Assembly (NCBI GenBank): GCA_947471745.1
Contig: CANJKZ010000541.1
Span: 310,001 to 374,000, forward strand
Reading direction: 5' to 3'
Source: Closterium sp. Naga37s-1
Lineage: Eukaryota > Streptophyta > Zygnematophyceae > Desmidiales > Closteriaceae
DNA: 64,000 nucleotides
Made by a program: the position numbers and the translations under genes. The notes below the pieces were generated by a model. That model saw only the letters and a program-made list of their open reading frames with translations, was not told the origin of the DNA and made no database searches. Below are positions 23,001-34,046 of the stretch, piece after piece; the stretch's first letter is position 1; every line of letters begins with the position of its first letter.

Positions 23001-26000
23001 GTGTGTGCACGCCTGCCCGTGTGTGTGCATGTCTGCCCGTGTGTGTGCACGCCTGCCCGTGTGTGTGCATGTCTGCCCGTGTGTGTGCATGCCTGCCCGT
23101 GTGTGTGCATGTCTGCCCGTGTGTGTGCATGCCTGCCCGTGTGTGTGCATGCCTGCCCGTGTGTGTGCACGTCTGCCCGTGTGTGTGCACGCCTGCCCGT
23201 GTGTGTGCATGTCTGCCCGTGTGTGTGCATGCCTGCCCGTGTGTGTGCATGCCTGCCCGTGTGTGTGCATGCCTGCCCGTGTGTGTGCATGCCTGCCCGT
23301 GTGTGTGCATGCCTGCACGTGTGTGTGCATGTCTGCCCGTGTGTGTGCATGCCTGCCCGTGTGTGTGCATGCCTGCCCGTGTGTGTGCATGTCTGCCCGT
23401 GTGTGTGCACGCCTGCCCGTGTGTGTGCATGCCTGCCCGTGTGTGTGCATGCCTGCCCGTGTATGTGCACGCCTGCCCGTGTGTGTGCATGCCTGCCCGT
23501 GTGTGTGCACGCCTGCCCGTGTGTGTGCATGTCTGCCCGTGTGTGTGCATGCCTGCCCGTGTGTGTGCATGTCTGCCCGTGTGTGTGCATGCCTGCCCGT
23601 GTGTGTGCATGCCTGCCCGTGTGTGTGCATGCCTGCCCGTGTGTGTGCATGCCTGCCCGTGTGTGTGCATGCCTGCCCGTGTGTGTGCATGCCTGCCCGT
23701 GTGTGTGCATGTCTGCCCGTGTGTGTGCATGCCTGCCCGTGTGTGTGCATGCCTGCCCGTGTGTGTGCACGCCTGCCCGTGTGTGTGCATGCCTGCCCGT
23801 GTGTGTGCATGCCTGCCCGTGTGTGTGCATGCCTGCCTGTGTGTGTGCATGCCTGCCCGTGTGTGTGCATGCCTGCCCGTGTGTGTGCATGCCTGCCCGT
23901 GTGTGTATGCCTGCCCGTGTGTGTGCATGTCTGCCCGTGTGTGTGCATGCCTGCCCGTGTGTGTGCATGCCTGCCCGTGTGTGTGCATGCCTGCCCGTGT
24001 GTGTGCATGCCTGCCCGTGTGTGTGCATGCCTGCCCGTGTGTGTGCATGCCTGCCCGTGTGTGTGCATGCCTGCCCGTGTGTGTGCATGCCTGCCCGTGT
24101 GTGTGCATGTCTGCCCGTGTGTGTGCATGCCTGCCCGTGTGTGTGCATGCCTGCCCGTGTGTGTGCATGCCTGCCCGTGTGTGTGCATGCCTGCCCGTGT
24201 GTGTGCACGCCTGCCCGTGTGTGTGCACGCCTGCCCGTGTGTGTGCATGCCTGCCCGTGTGTGTGCATGCCTGCCCGTGTGTGTGCATGCCTGCCCGTGT
24301 GTGTGCATGCCTGCCCGTGTGTGTGCATGCCTGCCCGTGTGTGTGCATGTCCCGTGTGTGCATGCCCGTGTGTGTGCATGCCTGCCCGTGTGTGTGCATG
24401 TCTGCCCGTGTGTGTGCATGTCTGCCCGTGTGTGTGCATGCCTGCCCGTGTGTGTGCATGCCTGCCCGTGTGTGTGCATGCCTGCCCGTGTGTGTGCATG
24501 CCTGCCCGTGTGTGTGCATGCCTGCCCGTGTGTGTGTGTGTGCATGCCTGCCCGTGTGTGTGCATGCCTGCCCGTGTGTGTGTGTGTGCATGCCTGCCCG
24601 TGTGTGTGTGTGTGCATGCCTGCCCGTGTGTGTGCATGCCTGCCCGTTTGTGTGTGTGTGCATGCCTGCCCATGTGTGTGTGTGTGCATGCCTGCCCGTG
24701 TGTGTGTGTGTGCATGCCTGCCCGTGTGTGTGTGTGTGCATGCCTGCCCGTGTGTGTGTGTGTGCATGCCTGCCCGTGTGTGTGCATGCCTGCCCGTGTG
24801 TGTGTGTGTGCATGCCTGCCCGTGTGTGTGCATGCCTGCCCGTGTGTGTGTTCAGTTTATGGGGTTCACCATGGGAGGAGGTGAGGACCCCTCAGTGCCA
24901 GCAGCAGGGCTCAAATACCGCATGACTGACCACCCCACAGCAGATAACATCAAGGTGTGTGCATCTGCTCTTGCCTCTGCAGAGTATGCTGCTGTCGTTT
25001 TGTTTCGTGTCTTGAAGAGACTGTCTTCCCCATGATCCTCCTATCCTTGAGGACACTGTCTATCCCAATCCTTGAAGACACTGTCTATCCCAATCCTTGA
25101 CGAGGCAACCCCATGCCCCTTGTGGTATCTCATCCGACCCATTTGATCCCTATGAACAGATTCCCTATTCGATGTGTAACAAGAGAGCTTCATCCTCATG
25201 CCCTCTCCTCTCCCTTTCCCTCTCCCCTGCTCCCCTCCTTCCCTTTCTCTCTCCCCCGCTCCCCTCCCTCCCTTCTCTCTCCCCTGCTCCCCTCCCTCTC
25301 TTCTCTCTCCCCTGCTCGCCTCCCTCCCTTTCCCTCTCCCCTCGCTCGCTCCCCTCGTCCCAGTCTTTCACGCAAAGCTTCATTGACGGCCGTCTCAAGC
25401 CCTTCTTCAAGTCACAGCCCATCCCAGAGGAGGTCAGCAGCTCTCCAAGTTGTTCTGAGCTTTCAGAGGAGGCAGTCTTTAAGAACACCGTTCGTTGTGA
25501 AACGGTCCTTGGTACGAATGCAGGGGTTGGTGCACGCATACAGGCATCAACCCATTGACAGTATGTGTGACAGCCGTCTCAAGCCCTTTTTCAAGTCACA
25601 TCCCATTCTAGAGAAGGTCAGCCTCTGAGAGAGTTACAAGTGTCAAATGAACAAGGGCAAGGCTGTGTTTTGAGTCAAATGAACAAGGGCAAGGCTGTGT
25701 TTTGAGTCAAATGAACAAGGGCAAGGCTGTGTTTTGAGTCAAATGAACAAGGGCAAGGCTGTGTTTTGAGTCGAATGAACAAGGGCAAGGCTGTGTTTTG
25801 AGTCGAATGAACAAGGGCAAGGCTGTGTTTTGAGTCGAATGAACAAGGGCAAGGCTGTGTTTTGAGTCAAATGAACAAGGGCAAGGCTGTGTTTTGAGTC
25901 AAATGAACAAGGGCAAGGCTGTGTTTTGAGTCAAATGAACAAGGGCAAGGCTGTGTTTTGAGTCGAATGAACAAGGGCAAGGCTGTGTTTTGAGTCAAAT

Positions 26001-29000
26001 GAACAAGGGCAAGGCTGTGTTTTGAGTCAAATGAACAAGGGCAAGGCTGTGTTTTGAGTCAAATGAACAAGGGCAAGGCTGTGTTTTGAGTCAAATGAAC
26101 AAGGGCAAGGCTGTGTTTTGAGTCAATGAACAAGGGCAAGGCTGTGTTTTGAGTCAAATGAACAAGGGCAAGGCTGTGTTTTGAGTCAAATGAACAAGGG
26201 CAAGGCTGTGTTTTGAGTCAAATGAACAAGGGCAAGGCTGTGTTTTGAGTCAAATGAACAAGGGCAAGGCTGTGTTTTGAGTCAAATGAACAAGGGCAAG
26301 GCTGTGTTTTGAGTCAAATGAACAAGGGCAAGGCTGTGTTTTGAGTCAAATGAACAAGGGCAAGGCTGTGTTTTGAGTCAAATGAACAAGGGCAAGGCTG
26401 TGTTTTGAGTCAAATGAACAAGGGCAAGGCTGTGTTTTGAGTCAAATGAACAAGGGCAAGGCTGTGTTTTGAGTCAAATGAACAAGGGCAAGGCTGTGTT
26501 TTGAGTCAAATGAACAAGGGCAAGGCTGTGTTTTGAGTCAAATGAACAAGGGCAAGGCTGTGTTTTGAGTCAAATGAACAAGGGCAAGGCTGTGTTTTGA
26601 GTCAATGAACAAGGGCAAGGCTGTGTTTTGAGTCAAATGAACAAGGGCAAGGCTGTGTTTTGAGTCAAATGAACAAGGGCAAGGCTGTGTTTTGAGTCAA
26701 ATGAACAAGGGCAAGGCTGTGTTTTGAGTCAAATGAACAAGGGCAAGGCTGTGTTTTGAGTCAAATGAACAAGGGCAAGGCTGTGTTTTGAGTCAAATGA
26801 ACAAGGGCAAGGCTGTGTTTTGAGTCAAATGAACAAGGGCAAGGCTGTGTTTTGAGTCAAATGAACAAGGGCAAGGCTGTGTTTTGAGTCAAATGAACAA
26901 GGGCAAGGCTGTGTTTTGAGTCAAATGAACAAGGGCAAGGCTGTGTTTTGAGTCAATGAACAAGGGCAAGGCTGTGTTTTGAGTCAAATGAACAAGGGCA
27001 AGGCTGTGTTTTGAGTCAAATGAACAAGGGCAAGGCTGTGTTTTGAGTCAAATGAACAAGGGCAAGGCTGTGTTTTGAGTCAAATGAACAAGGGCAAGGC
27101 TGTGTTTTGAGTCAAATGAACAAGGGCAAGGCTGTGTTTTGAGTCAAATGAACAAGGGCAAGGCTGTGTTTTGAGTCAAATGAACAAGGGCAAGGCTGTG
27201 TTTTGAGTCAAATGAACAAGGGCAAGGCTGTGTTTTGAGTCAAATGAACAAGGGCAAGGCTGTGTTTTGAGTCGACTCAAAACACGGATGATCTTATCAA
27301 GTGCGAGGCTGGCGTTGAGAACTGCGCTTCCTTATTGCATCCCATACCAGTTAGACGTCATATGGATCAGGGTCTTCGAAAAGAAACTCCCGGATACACC
27401 TCTCTCCTTCACTGTCCGTACCGTCTGCGAGGTCTCCATTCCTTCCCTCTTTCTTTTCATATCGCTCAGACCTTCACTGTCCGTTCAGTCTGAGAGGTCT
27501 GCACCTCTCTTTTTTCCTCTCCTCTTCAACTCTTCACCCTCCATCCATCCCCCCTCCCTCCACACCCCAACTCTCCCCAAGTGCGTCGATGACAAACGCG
27601 GGTCCAGCAACAGTAGTGGTGGGGACCCGTTTGAACCTATTTTATCTTTTCCTCCTCATGTCCCCACCTTCAAACCCCTCTCCCTCTTCCCCCTTCCCCC
27701 TCCCTCCCCCGTACCCCCCCTTATGCGCGGCGGTTGCAGAACGAGGGACCGGTGGCGGTAGTGGTGGGGGATTCATTCGAGAGCATTGTGTTGGATAACA
27801 GGAAAGATGTGCTGCTGGAGGTGTGTGTCGGGAGGGGCGGGGTGGGTGAGAGGGGCGGGGTGGGTGAGAGGGGCGGGGTGGGTGAGAGGGGCGGGGTGGG
27901 TGAGAGGGGCGGCGTGGGTGAGAGGGGCGGCGTGGGTGAGAGGGGCGGCGTGGGTGGGAGGTTCGGGTTGAGAGGGTCGGGGTGAGAGGGTCGGGCTGAG
28001 AGGGTCGGGGTGAGAGTGGCGGGGTGAGAGGAGGGTGTTATCCAACTTTAGCTCCAACCTTGTGTAGTCCAATCTCTTGAGCTGGTGTTTATTCATGAGC
28101 ATTGAGAGGAGCATTGAGAGGAGCATTGAGAGGAGCATTGAGCACCCTTCAGCTGTCTGAGGAGCATGTCAGGCAACCGTTGCAACAGCTCTGCACTTGT
28201 CACACCTCACACCTTTCTCGCCTGTCCCACCAATTTCATTTTCCCACTCTGCACATTTACCAACCTTCCCACTCCCTTCAATTCCCCTCCCTATTCTGTA
28301 TTCCTACTCGCCCCACTCGTCCCTCTCCCCCCACTCGTCCCTCTCCCCCCACTCGTCCCTCTCCCCCCGCTCCCCCCTCTCCCCCCACTCGCCTCTCTCC
28401 CCCTTCTCCTTCCACTCGCCTCTCTCCCCCCTCTCCCCCCTCTCGCCTCTCTCCCCCCTCTCCCCCCACTCGCCACTCTCCCCCCGCTCCCCCCTCTCCC
28501 CCCTTTCGCCCCTCTATCCCCATCCACCAGGTGTATGCTCCCTGGTGCGGCCACTGCCAGCAGCTCGAGCCCACGTACAAGAGGCTGGCAGAGCGGTTCA
28601 GTGCGGTGCAACCAGTGGTGATTGCCAAGATGGATGGCACGGCTAATGAGTACCCCGGCCTAGAGGTAACCTTTCTCTCTCTTCTCAACCTCTCCCCCTC
28701 CTCTCAACTTCTCCCCCTCCTCTCAACTTCTCCCCCTCCTCTCAACTTCTCCCCCTCCTCTCAACTTCTCCCCCTCTTCTCAACTTCTCCCCCTCTTCTC
28801 AACTTCTCCCCCTCCTCTCAACTTCTCCCCCTCTTCTCAACTTCTCCCCCTCCTCTCAACTTCTCCCCCTCCTCTCAACTTCTCCCCCTCCTCTCAATTT
28901 CTCCCCCTCCTCTCAACTTCTCCCCCTCCTCTCAACTTCTCCCCCTCCTCTCAACTTCTCCCCCTCCTCTCAACTTCTCCCCCTCCTCTCAACTTCTCCC

Positions 29001-32000
29001 CCTCCTCTCAACTTCTCCCCCTCCTCTCAACTTCTCCCCCTCCTCTCAACTTCTCCCCCTCTTCTCAACTTCTCCCCCTCTTCTCAACTTCTCCCCCTCC
29101 TCTCAACTTCTCCCCCTCTTCTCAACTTCTCCCCCTCCTCTCAACTTCTCCCCCTCCTCTCAACTTCTCCCCCTCCTCTCAACTTCTCCCCCTCCTCTCA
29201 ATTTCTCCCCCTCCTCTCAACTTCTCCCCCTCCTCTCAACTTCTCCCCCTCCTCTCAACTTCTCCCCCTCCTCTCAACTTCTCCCCCTCCTCTCAACTTC
29301 TCCCCCTCCTCTCAACTTCTCCCCCTCCTCTCAACTTCTCCCCCTCCTCTCAACTTCTCCCCCTCCTCTCAACTTCTCCCCCTCCTCTCAACTTCTCCCC
29401 CTCCTCTCAACTTCTCTCCCTCCTCTCAACTTCTCCCCCTCCTCTCAACTTCTCCCCCTCCTCTCAACTTCTCCCCCTCCTCTCAACTTCTCCCCCTCCT
29501 CTCAACTTCTCCCCCTCCTCTCAACTTCTCCCCCTCCTCTCAACTTCTCCCCCTCCTCTCAACCTCTCCCCCTCCTCTCAACTTCTCCCCCTCCTCTCAA
29601 CCTCTCCCCTCAACCTCTCCCCCTCCTCTCAACCCCTCCCCCTCCTCTCAACCTCTCCCCCTCCTCTCAACCTCTCCCCCTCCCCTCAACCTCTCCCCCT
29701 CCTCTCAACCTCTCCCCCTCCTCTCAACCTCTCCCCCTCCTCTCAACCTCTCCCCCTCCTCTCAACCTCTCCCCCTCCTCTCAACCTCTCCCCCTCCTCT
29801 CAACCTCTCCCCCTCCTCTCAACTTCTCCCCCTCCTCTCAACTTCTCCCCCTCTTCTCAACCTCTCCCCCTCCTCTCAACTTCTCCCCCTCCTCTCAACC
29901 TCTCCCCCTCCTCTCAACCTCTCCCCCTCCTCTCAACCTCTCCCCCTCCTCTCAACCTCTCCCCCTCCTCTCAACCTCTCCCCCTCCTCTCAACCTCTCC
30001 CCCTCTTCTCAACCTCTCCCTCTCCTATCAAGCTTTCCCCTTCCTCTCCCGCCCCCCTACTCCCCTGCTCCATCCCCTCCTCCCCTGCTCCCTCCCCTCC
30101 TCCCCTGCTCCCTCCCCTCCTCTCATGCTCCTTCCACTCCTCTAGCCCCTCCTCTTCTGCTCCCTTCCCTCCTCTCCTGTTCCCTCCCCTCCTCTCCTGC
30201 TCCCTCCCATGCTCTCCTCCTCCCTGTCGTCCTATCATGCTCCCACGCGTCCTCACATGCTTCCCCCCACTCGGCCCATCCCCATGCCCTCCACTCGTCT
30301 TCTCCTGTCCGTTCCCTTGCTCTCTCTACTATTCTCTTTCCCACACTTGGGTCCTCAGCAGCTAGAGATTTTTTCAGTGTTGGTACGACAGCGATAGAAC
30401 CTGCAAATCAGTTTTTTTTTTTTTTTTTTCCTCTCTCCCTCTCTCCCTCTCTGCCTCTCCGACTTTCTGCCTCTCTGTCTCTCTGCCTCTCTGCCTCTCT
30501 GCCTCACTGCCTCTCTTCCTCTCTGCTTCTCTGCCTCTCTGCCTCTCGCTCTCCCTCTCGCCGTGCCTTGTGCTGCAGGTGGAGGGCTTCCCCACCATAG
30601 TCTTCTACCCCGCGGGGAAAAAGACAGACCCAGTGAGACCAGCCACCAGGGCCTTCGCCTGCCTGTGCTGCCTGCCTGTGCTGCCTGCCTGTGCTGCCTG
30701 CCTGTGCTGCCTGCATCACATGCTGCCGTGTTCCTTGCATGTGTGGCGTGTGTCTTAGGATTCCCCACCATAGTGTTCTACCCCGCAGGGAAAAAGACAG
30801 ACCCGGTGAGACCAGCCCTCCATAGTTGGTGGGAAGGGTAGCGGGCTAGAAGAGCTCTGTGGGACTTTAGTTCATTCACTTGAATAAGAAGAGGGAGGGG
30901 GTGCAAGGGAAGGGCTTCCCCACCATAGTGTTCTACCCCGCGGGGAAGAAGACAGACCCGGTGAGACCAGCCCCACATGGCCTTTGCCTGCCCGTGCTGC
31001 CTACCCGTGCTGCCTGCTTCACAGGCTGCCGCTCAGTGCGCACCATCATGGCTACAAATGCTGCCATTGCAACGCCTTTGCTTGCATGTGTGGAGCGCAT
31101 GTGCGCACATGGCAAGTGTTGTACAGCGTGGAAGAGACTAGAGAGGTTGTGTGGTCGTGCCTGTTCATGTCTCTGAACAGTGCATACTTGTGTGTGTGGC
31201 TGTTCATGTCTCTGAACAGTGCATACTTGTGTGTGTGGCTGTTCATGTCTCTGAACAGTGCATACTTGTGTGTGTGGCTGTTCATGTCTCTGAACAGTGC
31301 ATACTTGTGTGTGTGGCTGTTCATGTCTCTGAACAGTGCATACTTGTGTGTGTGGCTGTTCATGTCTCTGAACAGTGCATACTTGTGTGTGTGGCTGTTC
31401 ATGTCTCTGAACAGTGCATACTTGTGTGTGTGGCTGTTCATGTCTCTGAACAGTGCATACTTGTGTGTGTGGCTGTTCATGTCTCTGAACAGTGCATACT
31501 TGTGTGTGTGGCTGTTCATGTCTCTGAACAGTGCATACTTGTGTGTGTGGCTGTTCATGTCTCTGAACAGTGCATACTTGTGTGTGTGGCTGTTCATGTC
31601 TCTGAACAGTGCATACTTGTGTGTGTGGCTGTTCATGTCTCTGAACAGTGCATACTTGTGTGTGTGGCTGTTCATGTCTCTGAACAGTGCATACTTGTGT
31701 GTGTGGCTGTGTGTGGCTTATGCTGTGTGTGGCTTATGCTGTGTGCACCTGCAACATGTGAAGGTGGCTGCACGTACGCTTAACGAGTTCATTCAAACCA
31801 TCAACGACCATGCCTCCACTAAGCTTGATGAAGCCGGTGTGCCCTCTCATGTCTCTCCCGCGTGTGTGCAGCTCATGTGTGTGCCCTGCACTGCACCAAC
31901 AGGTGAAGGTGGCTGCGTGGACGCGAAAGGAGTTCAAGCAAGCCATCAAGGGCCATGCCTCCACTGAGTTCCACCTTGATGCTTCTAGCAAGGCATGCTC

Positions 32001-32629
32001 TCTTATCAACCTTTGTGCGCCCTTGTGCCTCCTTCCCATGTTGCGATGCTCCAACACAGGTGAAGGTGGCGGCAAGAACACTCAAGGAGTTCGTGCAAGC
32101 CATCAAGGACCACGCCTCCACATGGGAGGCAGTCACCTCCCAACATGTCTCACACTTGCACCGTGTGCCTGTCTCCCATGACCATGACCAACAGGTGAAG
32201 GTGGCTGCGCGCACCCTCAAGGAGTTCGTGCAAGCCATCAAGGACCACGCCTCCACCGAGTTCCACTGTGTGCCCGTCTCCCATGTTGTGATGTATGTTT
32301 GGCGCATGCTGTGTGCACCTGCTGTCTCTCATGACCGACAGGTGAAGGTGGCGGCAAGAACACTCAAGGAGTTTATCCAAGCCATCAAGGACCACGCCTC
32401 CACTGAGTTCCACCTTGAGCCCTCGCCTCTGGACGAGCAGGAGGAGGAAGTGAGTGAGGAGGAAGAGATGGAGGAGGGGGAGATTGGGGAGGGGGGGATG
32501 GAGGGGGAAATGGGGGAGGATGGGATGGAGGCGGCAGAGGAGGAGGATATGGCGTATGATGGGATGGAAGGGGATGGGGAGGAGGAGGACGATGCGTTTG
32601 ACAGGTTGTTTCACCACGACGAGTTGTAG
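17068..32629 (+). CDS. PDI: Protein disulfide isomerase, 12 exons, 589 residues, HDEL end
   Basis: Exons are 17068-17528, 17788-17923, 18565-18727, 20024-20142, 21302-21382, 22573-22656, 24856-24954, 25364-25432, 27740-27820, 28531-28665, 30579-30632 and 32342-32629. Each junction is GT-AG and the phases join into one frame. The protein has a hydrophobic signal peptide (about 1-21), an acidic stretch (about 40-62), a first thioredoxin domain with APWCGHC (Cys90, Cys93), two redox-inactive b-type domains, a second thioredoxin domain with APWCGHC (Cys437, Cys440), a Glu/Met-rich acidic tail, and C-terminal HDEL for ER retention. This is the a-b-b'-a' layout and the length of plant PDIL1-type enzymes, which form and rearrange disulfides in the ER lumen. 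Only about 11% of the gene is coding: introns are inflated by minisatellites, and exons 4, 5, 6, 11 and 12 have partial tandem copies upstream. Confidence 0.93.
17940..18090 (+). repeat. G/A-rich minisatellite in PDI intron 2
   Basis: AGAGGGGG-type 8-bp units run for about 100 bp and then degrade. They sit 17 bp after the exon 2 donor. Confidence 0.85.
18135..18260 (+). repeat. (CCCT)n microsatellite in PDI intron 2
   Basis: An almost perfect TCCC tetranucleotide array of about 125 bp, followed by further C/T-rich sequence up to the exon 3 acceptor at 18564. Confidence 0.95.
19120..19430 (+). repeat. 20-bp minisatellite in PDI intron 3
   Basis: The unit ACACATACACCCACACGCCC is repeated about 14 times, nearly perfectly, after a short (CA)n run. 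Confidence 0.95.
19606..20142 (+). repeat. Four tandem copies of the acceptor and start of PDI exon 4
   Basis: The GCGGCGAGTACAGCAAGGAC start recurs at 19606, 19736, 19870 and 20024. Only the last copy (20024-20142) is a full exon with a donor. Copy 1 has TG in place of the acceptor AG. Copies 2 and 3 keep an AG but lose homology before a donor. Confidence 0.9.
20145..20425 (+). repeat. 23-bp minisatellite in PDI intron 4
   Basis: Units of GCATGGCACGAGATGGGGTG plus three bases, about 11 copies. A related GGGTGCATGGCACGAGGT variant follows at about 20495-20550, and a GATGAGTGAGGGGAGG array at about 20840-20990. Confidence 0.9.
21044..21382 (+). repeat. Three tandem copies of PDI exon 5 start
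   Basis: Acceptor plus GTGCTGCTGTTTGCATCAGA-like exon starts occur at 21044, 21173 and 21302, period exactly 129 bp. Only the third continues into GCAGCCAAGCAGTTC and a donor at 21383. Confidence 0.92.
22061..22656 (+). repeat. Five tandem copies of PDI exon 6 start (128-bp unit)
   Basis: CACAG plus GCCATGTTTGTGTTTGTGAA starts at 22061, 22189, 22317, 22445 and 22573, period 128 bp. The first four units are virtually identical and run out of homology after ...GAGTCACAGCC. The fifth is the true exon. A further piece of the exon's 3' end with its donor is repeated at about 22754-22795. Confidence 0.93.
22900..24850 (+). repeat. About 97-copy 20-bp minisatellite in PDI intron 6
   Basis: The unit GTGTGTGCATGCCTGCCCGT spans 1.95 kb, with T/C variants and longer (GT)n arms towards the right end. 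All reading frames are long and open on both strands only because the unit lacks stops; these are not genes. The array runs to within a few bases of the exon 7 acceptor (24855). Confidence 0.95.
25570..25627 (+). repeat. Downstream partial copy of PDI exon 8
   Basis: The sequence from CAGCCGTCTCAAGCCCTTTT to GAGAAGGTCAGC resembles the 3' two-thirds of exon 8 and its donor (25390-25440), with several substitutions. It lacks the acceptor half. Confidence 0.8.
25644..27272 (+). repeat. About 51-copy 32-bp minisatellite in PDI intron 8
   Basis: Units built on GAACAAGGGCAAGGCTGTGT plus TTTGAGTCAAAT repeat almost without change (a few G-for-A variants, several 31-bp units). There are no unique spacers. 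Confidence 0.95.
27585..27640 (+). repeat. Degenerate upstream copy of PDI exon 9 start
   Basis: ACAAACGCGGGTCCAGCAAC followed by AGTAGTGGTGGGGA aligns with the exon 9 start at 27737-27775. No usable acceptor remains. Confidence 0.65.
27832..27965 (+). repeat. 18-bp minisatellite in PDI intron 9
   Basis: GGGCGGGGTGGGTGAGAG repeats about seven times directly after exon 9. A (C/T)-rich CTCCCCCCACTCGTC-type array follows at about 28310-28520, up to the exon 10 acceptor. Confidence 0.9.
28685..30025 (+). repeat. About 70-copy 19-bp C/T minisatellite in PDI intron 10
   Basis: TCTCAACTTCTCCCCCTCC units run for 1.3 kb, changing to a TCTCAACCTCTCCCC subtype in the right third. It is one long polypyrimidine tract in the transcript sense. 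Confidence 0.95.
30579..30960 (+). repeat. Three copies of PDI exon 11
   Basis: Copy 1 (30579-30632, 54 bp, good CAG acceptor, CCA|GTGAG donor) is taken as the true exon. Copy 2 (about 30759-30805) lacks seven bases at its start and would shift frame. Copy 3 (about 30911-30960) has AAG in place of the CAG acceptor. All three keep the GTGAGACC donor. Confidence 0.85.
31155..31710 (+). repeat. 39-bp minisatellite of hairpin-forming units in PDI intron 11
   Basis: About 14 near-perfect units. Each contains CTGTTCATGTCTCTGAACAG, a perfect 7-bp inverted repeat with a six-base loop, followed by TGCATACTTGTGTGTGTGG. Confidence 0.93.
31758..32430 (+). repeat. Five copies of the PDI exon 12 start
   Basis: GTGAAGGTGGC(T/G)GC... 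starts at 31758, 31903, 32060, 32194 and 32342. Copy 1 lacks the acceptor AG (CAT). Copies 2-4 have AG and encode variants of [20 protein letters not shown]. Copy 5 continues into the acidic tail and HDEL. Copies are diverged by several codons, so they are older than the exon 6 copies. Confidence 0.9.
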
Positions 32630-34046
32630 AACGGAGTGACAGACAAAAGTGCTGCTCGCAGTGACCGTTATGATTCACTAACATTGGCTGGTGTTGTGCA
32701 AACATCAATTCCACTCCTGCACACATTGTGCAGTGATGAACAAGCAATGATGAACAGTGGGAGCCAGCACAGGCCTGTTAACAACAGTATGCGTACATGG
32801 GTGTTGGCGAATTCTAACCACAAGATCGAACGCACTAAATCTACACCATCCATGCCTAGGTCATGGATTGCACCTTGATGCCAGCAAAAGCTGACCAGTG
32901 TCCAAAACTCATGGCTAAGAGATACTTCATGGTAAAGGCAGAACAACTGGAGCACATGTGAGCGTGGCAAAGCTGCCTGCATGCCTGCCTCCCCGCAGCA
33001 AGTCTGCAACGCGGTTCTATTAGCCACCACAGCACTAACCACGGCCCCGGCAACAACTCAAGCGCTTCAGAGCAAGCCTATACGACCAGCGAGGGCAGCA
33101 GCAGGTGGAGCCATCTGGCAGCACTTGGCGAGCAGCCCTCGCTTCTAAACAAGAGTCAAGCGCCAACCCTCTCCCAACTCTGCCAATTCCCCCCCAATCC
33201 AGCCGCCGCAGCCTTGTGCTACTTTCCGTCCTGCAGAGAACGGGGCTGCTGTAGGAATGCCGTCCTGCAAGAATGCCGTGTAGAAGCTGCAATTTCACCT
33301 CCTTACTTTCAGCCCATTCCTGCGGCATCAGCAAGCATCCCTCAGGGAGCCACTGACCTGCTTACCACCTCACACAATCTCTCCTATCGTCTGCCACGCC
33401 TTGCCCTTCGCCACTCTCCCTCTCCTCCACGCCACCCCTCCATTGCCCCTCTCGGCCCTCTCGCTCTCTCTTAGTGTCTGTCTCCCTGCCAGTGGCCACG
33501 ACCTTGTTGCTCCCTCAGCAGCTCAACCACCCACGCCCATGTCAACAGCACATCCCCTGCCCTCACGTTCCTGCGGAATCAGCAGGCATCTGCTCTCCTA
33601 TCACCAGCATCCCTCTGGGAGGGCCACTGACCTGCGTACCGCTCCAAACCCTCTCTATCTGCTCTCACGCCTTGCCCTTCGCCACTCTCCCTCTCCTCCA
33701 CACCATCCCTCTGCATCCGTTGCCCATCTCGGCCCCTTCTGCGTGCCTGCCGCTGCCAGTCGTCACGCCTTTATCGCTCGCTCAGTTGCTCACTTCACTA
33801 CCCAAGCATCATCACATTCATGCCCTCTTGTCTCACTCCGGCTCATTCTCTCAAAGAGAGCTAAACGCAGTCCGCACATTCTCACCGTCCCATCCCCGTG
33901 TCCCCCTATCGCCCCCCCTCTCGTCCCAACACACCCCCATCCACTTCCCCCAACTTCCGTCCCCCATCTTTCTTCCCCCAACTTCCGTCCCCCATCTTTC
34001 TTCCCCCATCTTCCGTCTCCCATCTTCCTTCCCGCACCTTACTCCC
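32630..34046. other. PDI 3' region and C/T-rich spacer with an imperfect tandem duplication
   Basis: After the PDI stop there is no clear gene. A unit of about 260 bp (about 33310-33530 and 33565-33785, sharing CCTTGCCCTTCGCCACTCTC) is duplicated imperfectly. The 33950-34030 stretch is a short CTTCCGTCCCCCATCTTTC repeat. Remaining 3' exons of TGD2 (minus strand) could lie here but I could not identify them. Confidence 0.5.

Noticed and set aside
22862-24925. Very long open frames (over 640 codons) on both strands
   Set aside because: They are produced by a 20-bp tandem unit without stops in any frame; composition is pure repeat, and the region lies inside a PDI intron.
25644-27272. CRISPR-like regular 32-bp repeats
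   Set aside because: Units are contiguous with no unique spacers, the host is eukaryotic, and the array is an intronic minisatellite.
28102-30600. An 832-codon plus-strand open frame containing VYAPWCGHC
   Set aside because: Only the 28531-28665 part is coding (PDI exon 10). The rest is the 19-bp C/T minisatellite read in frame.
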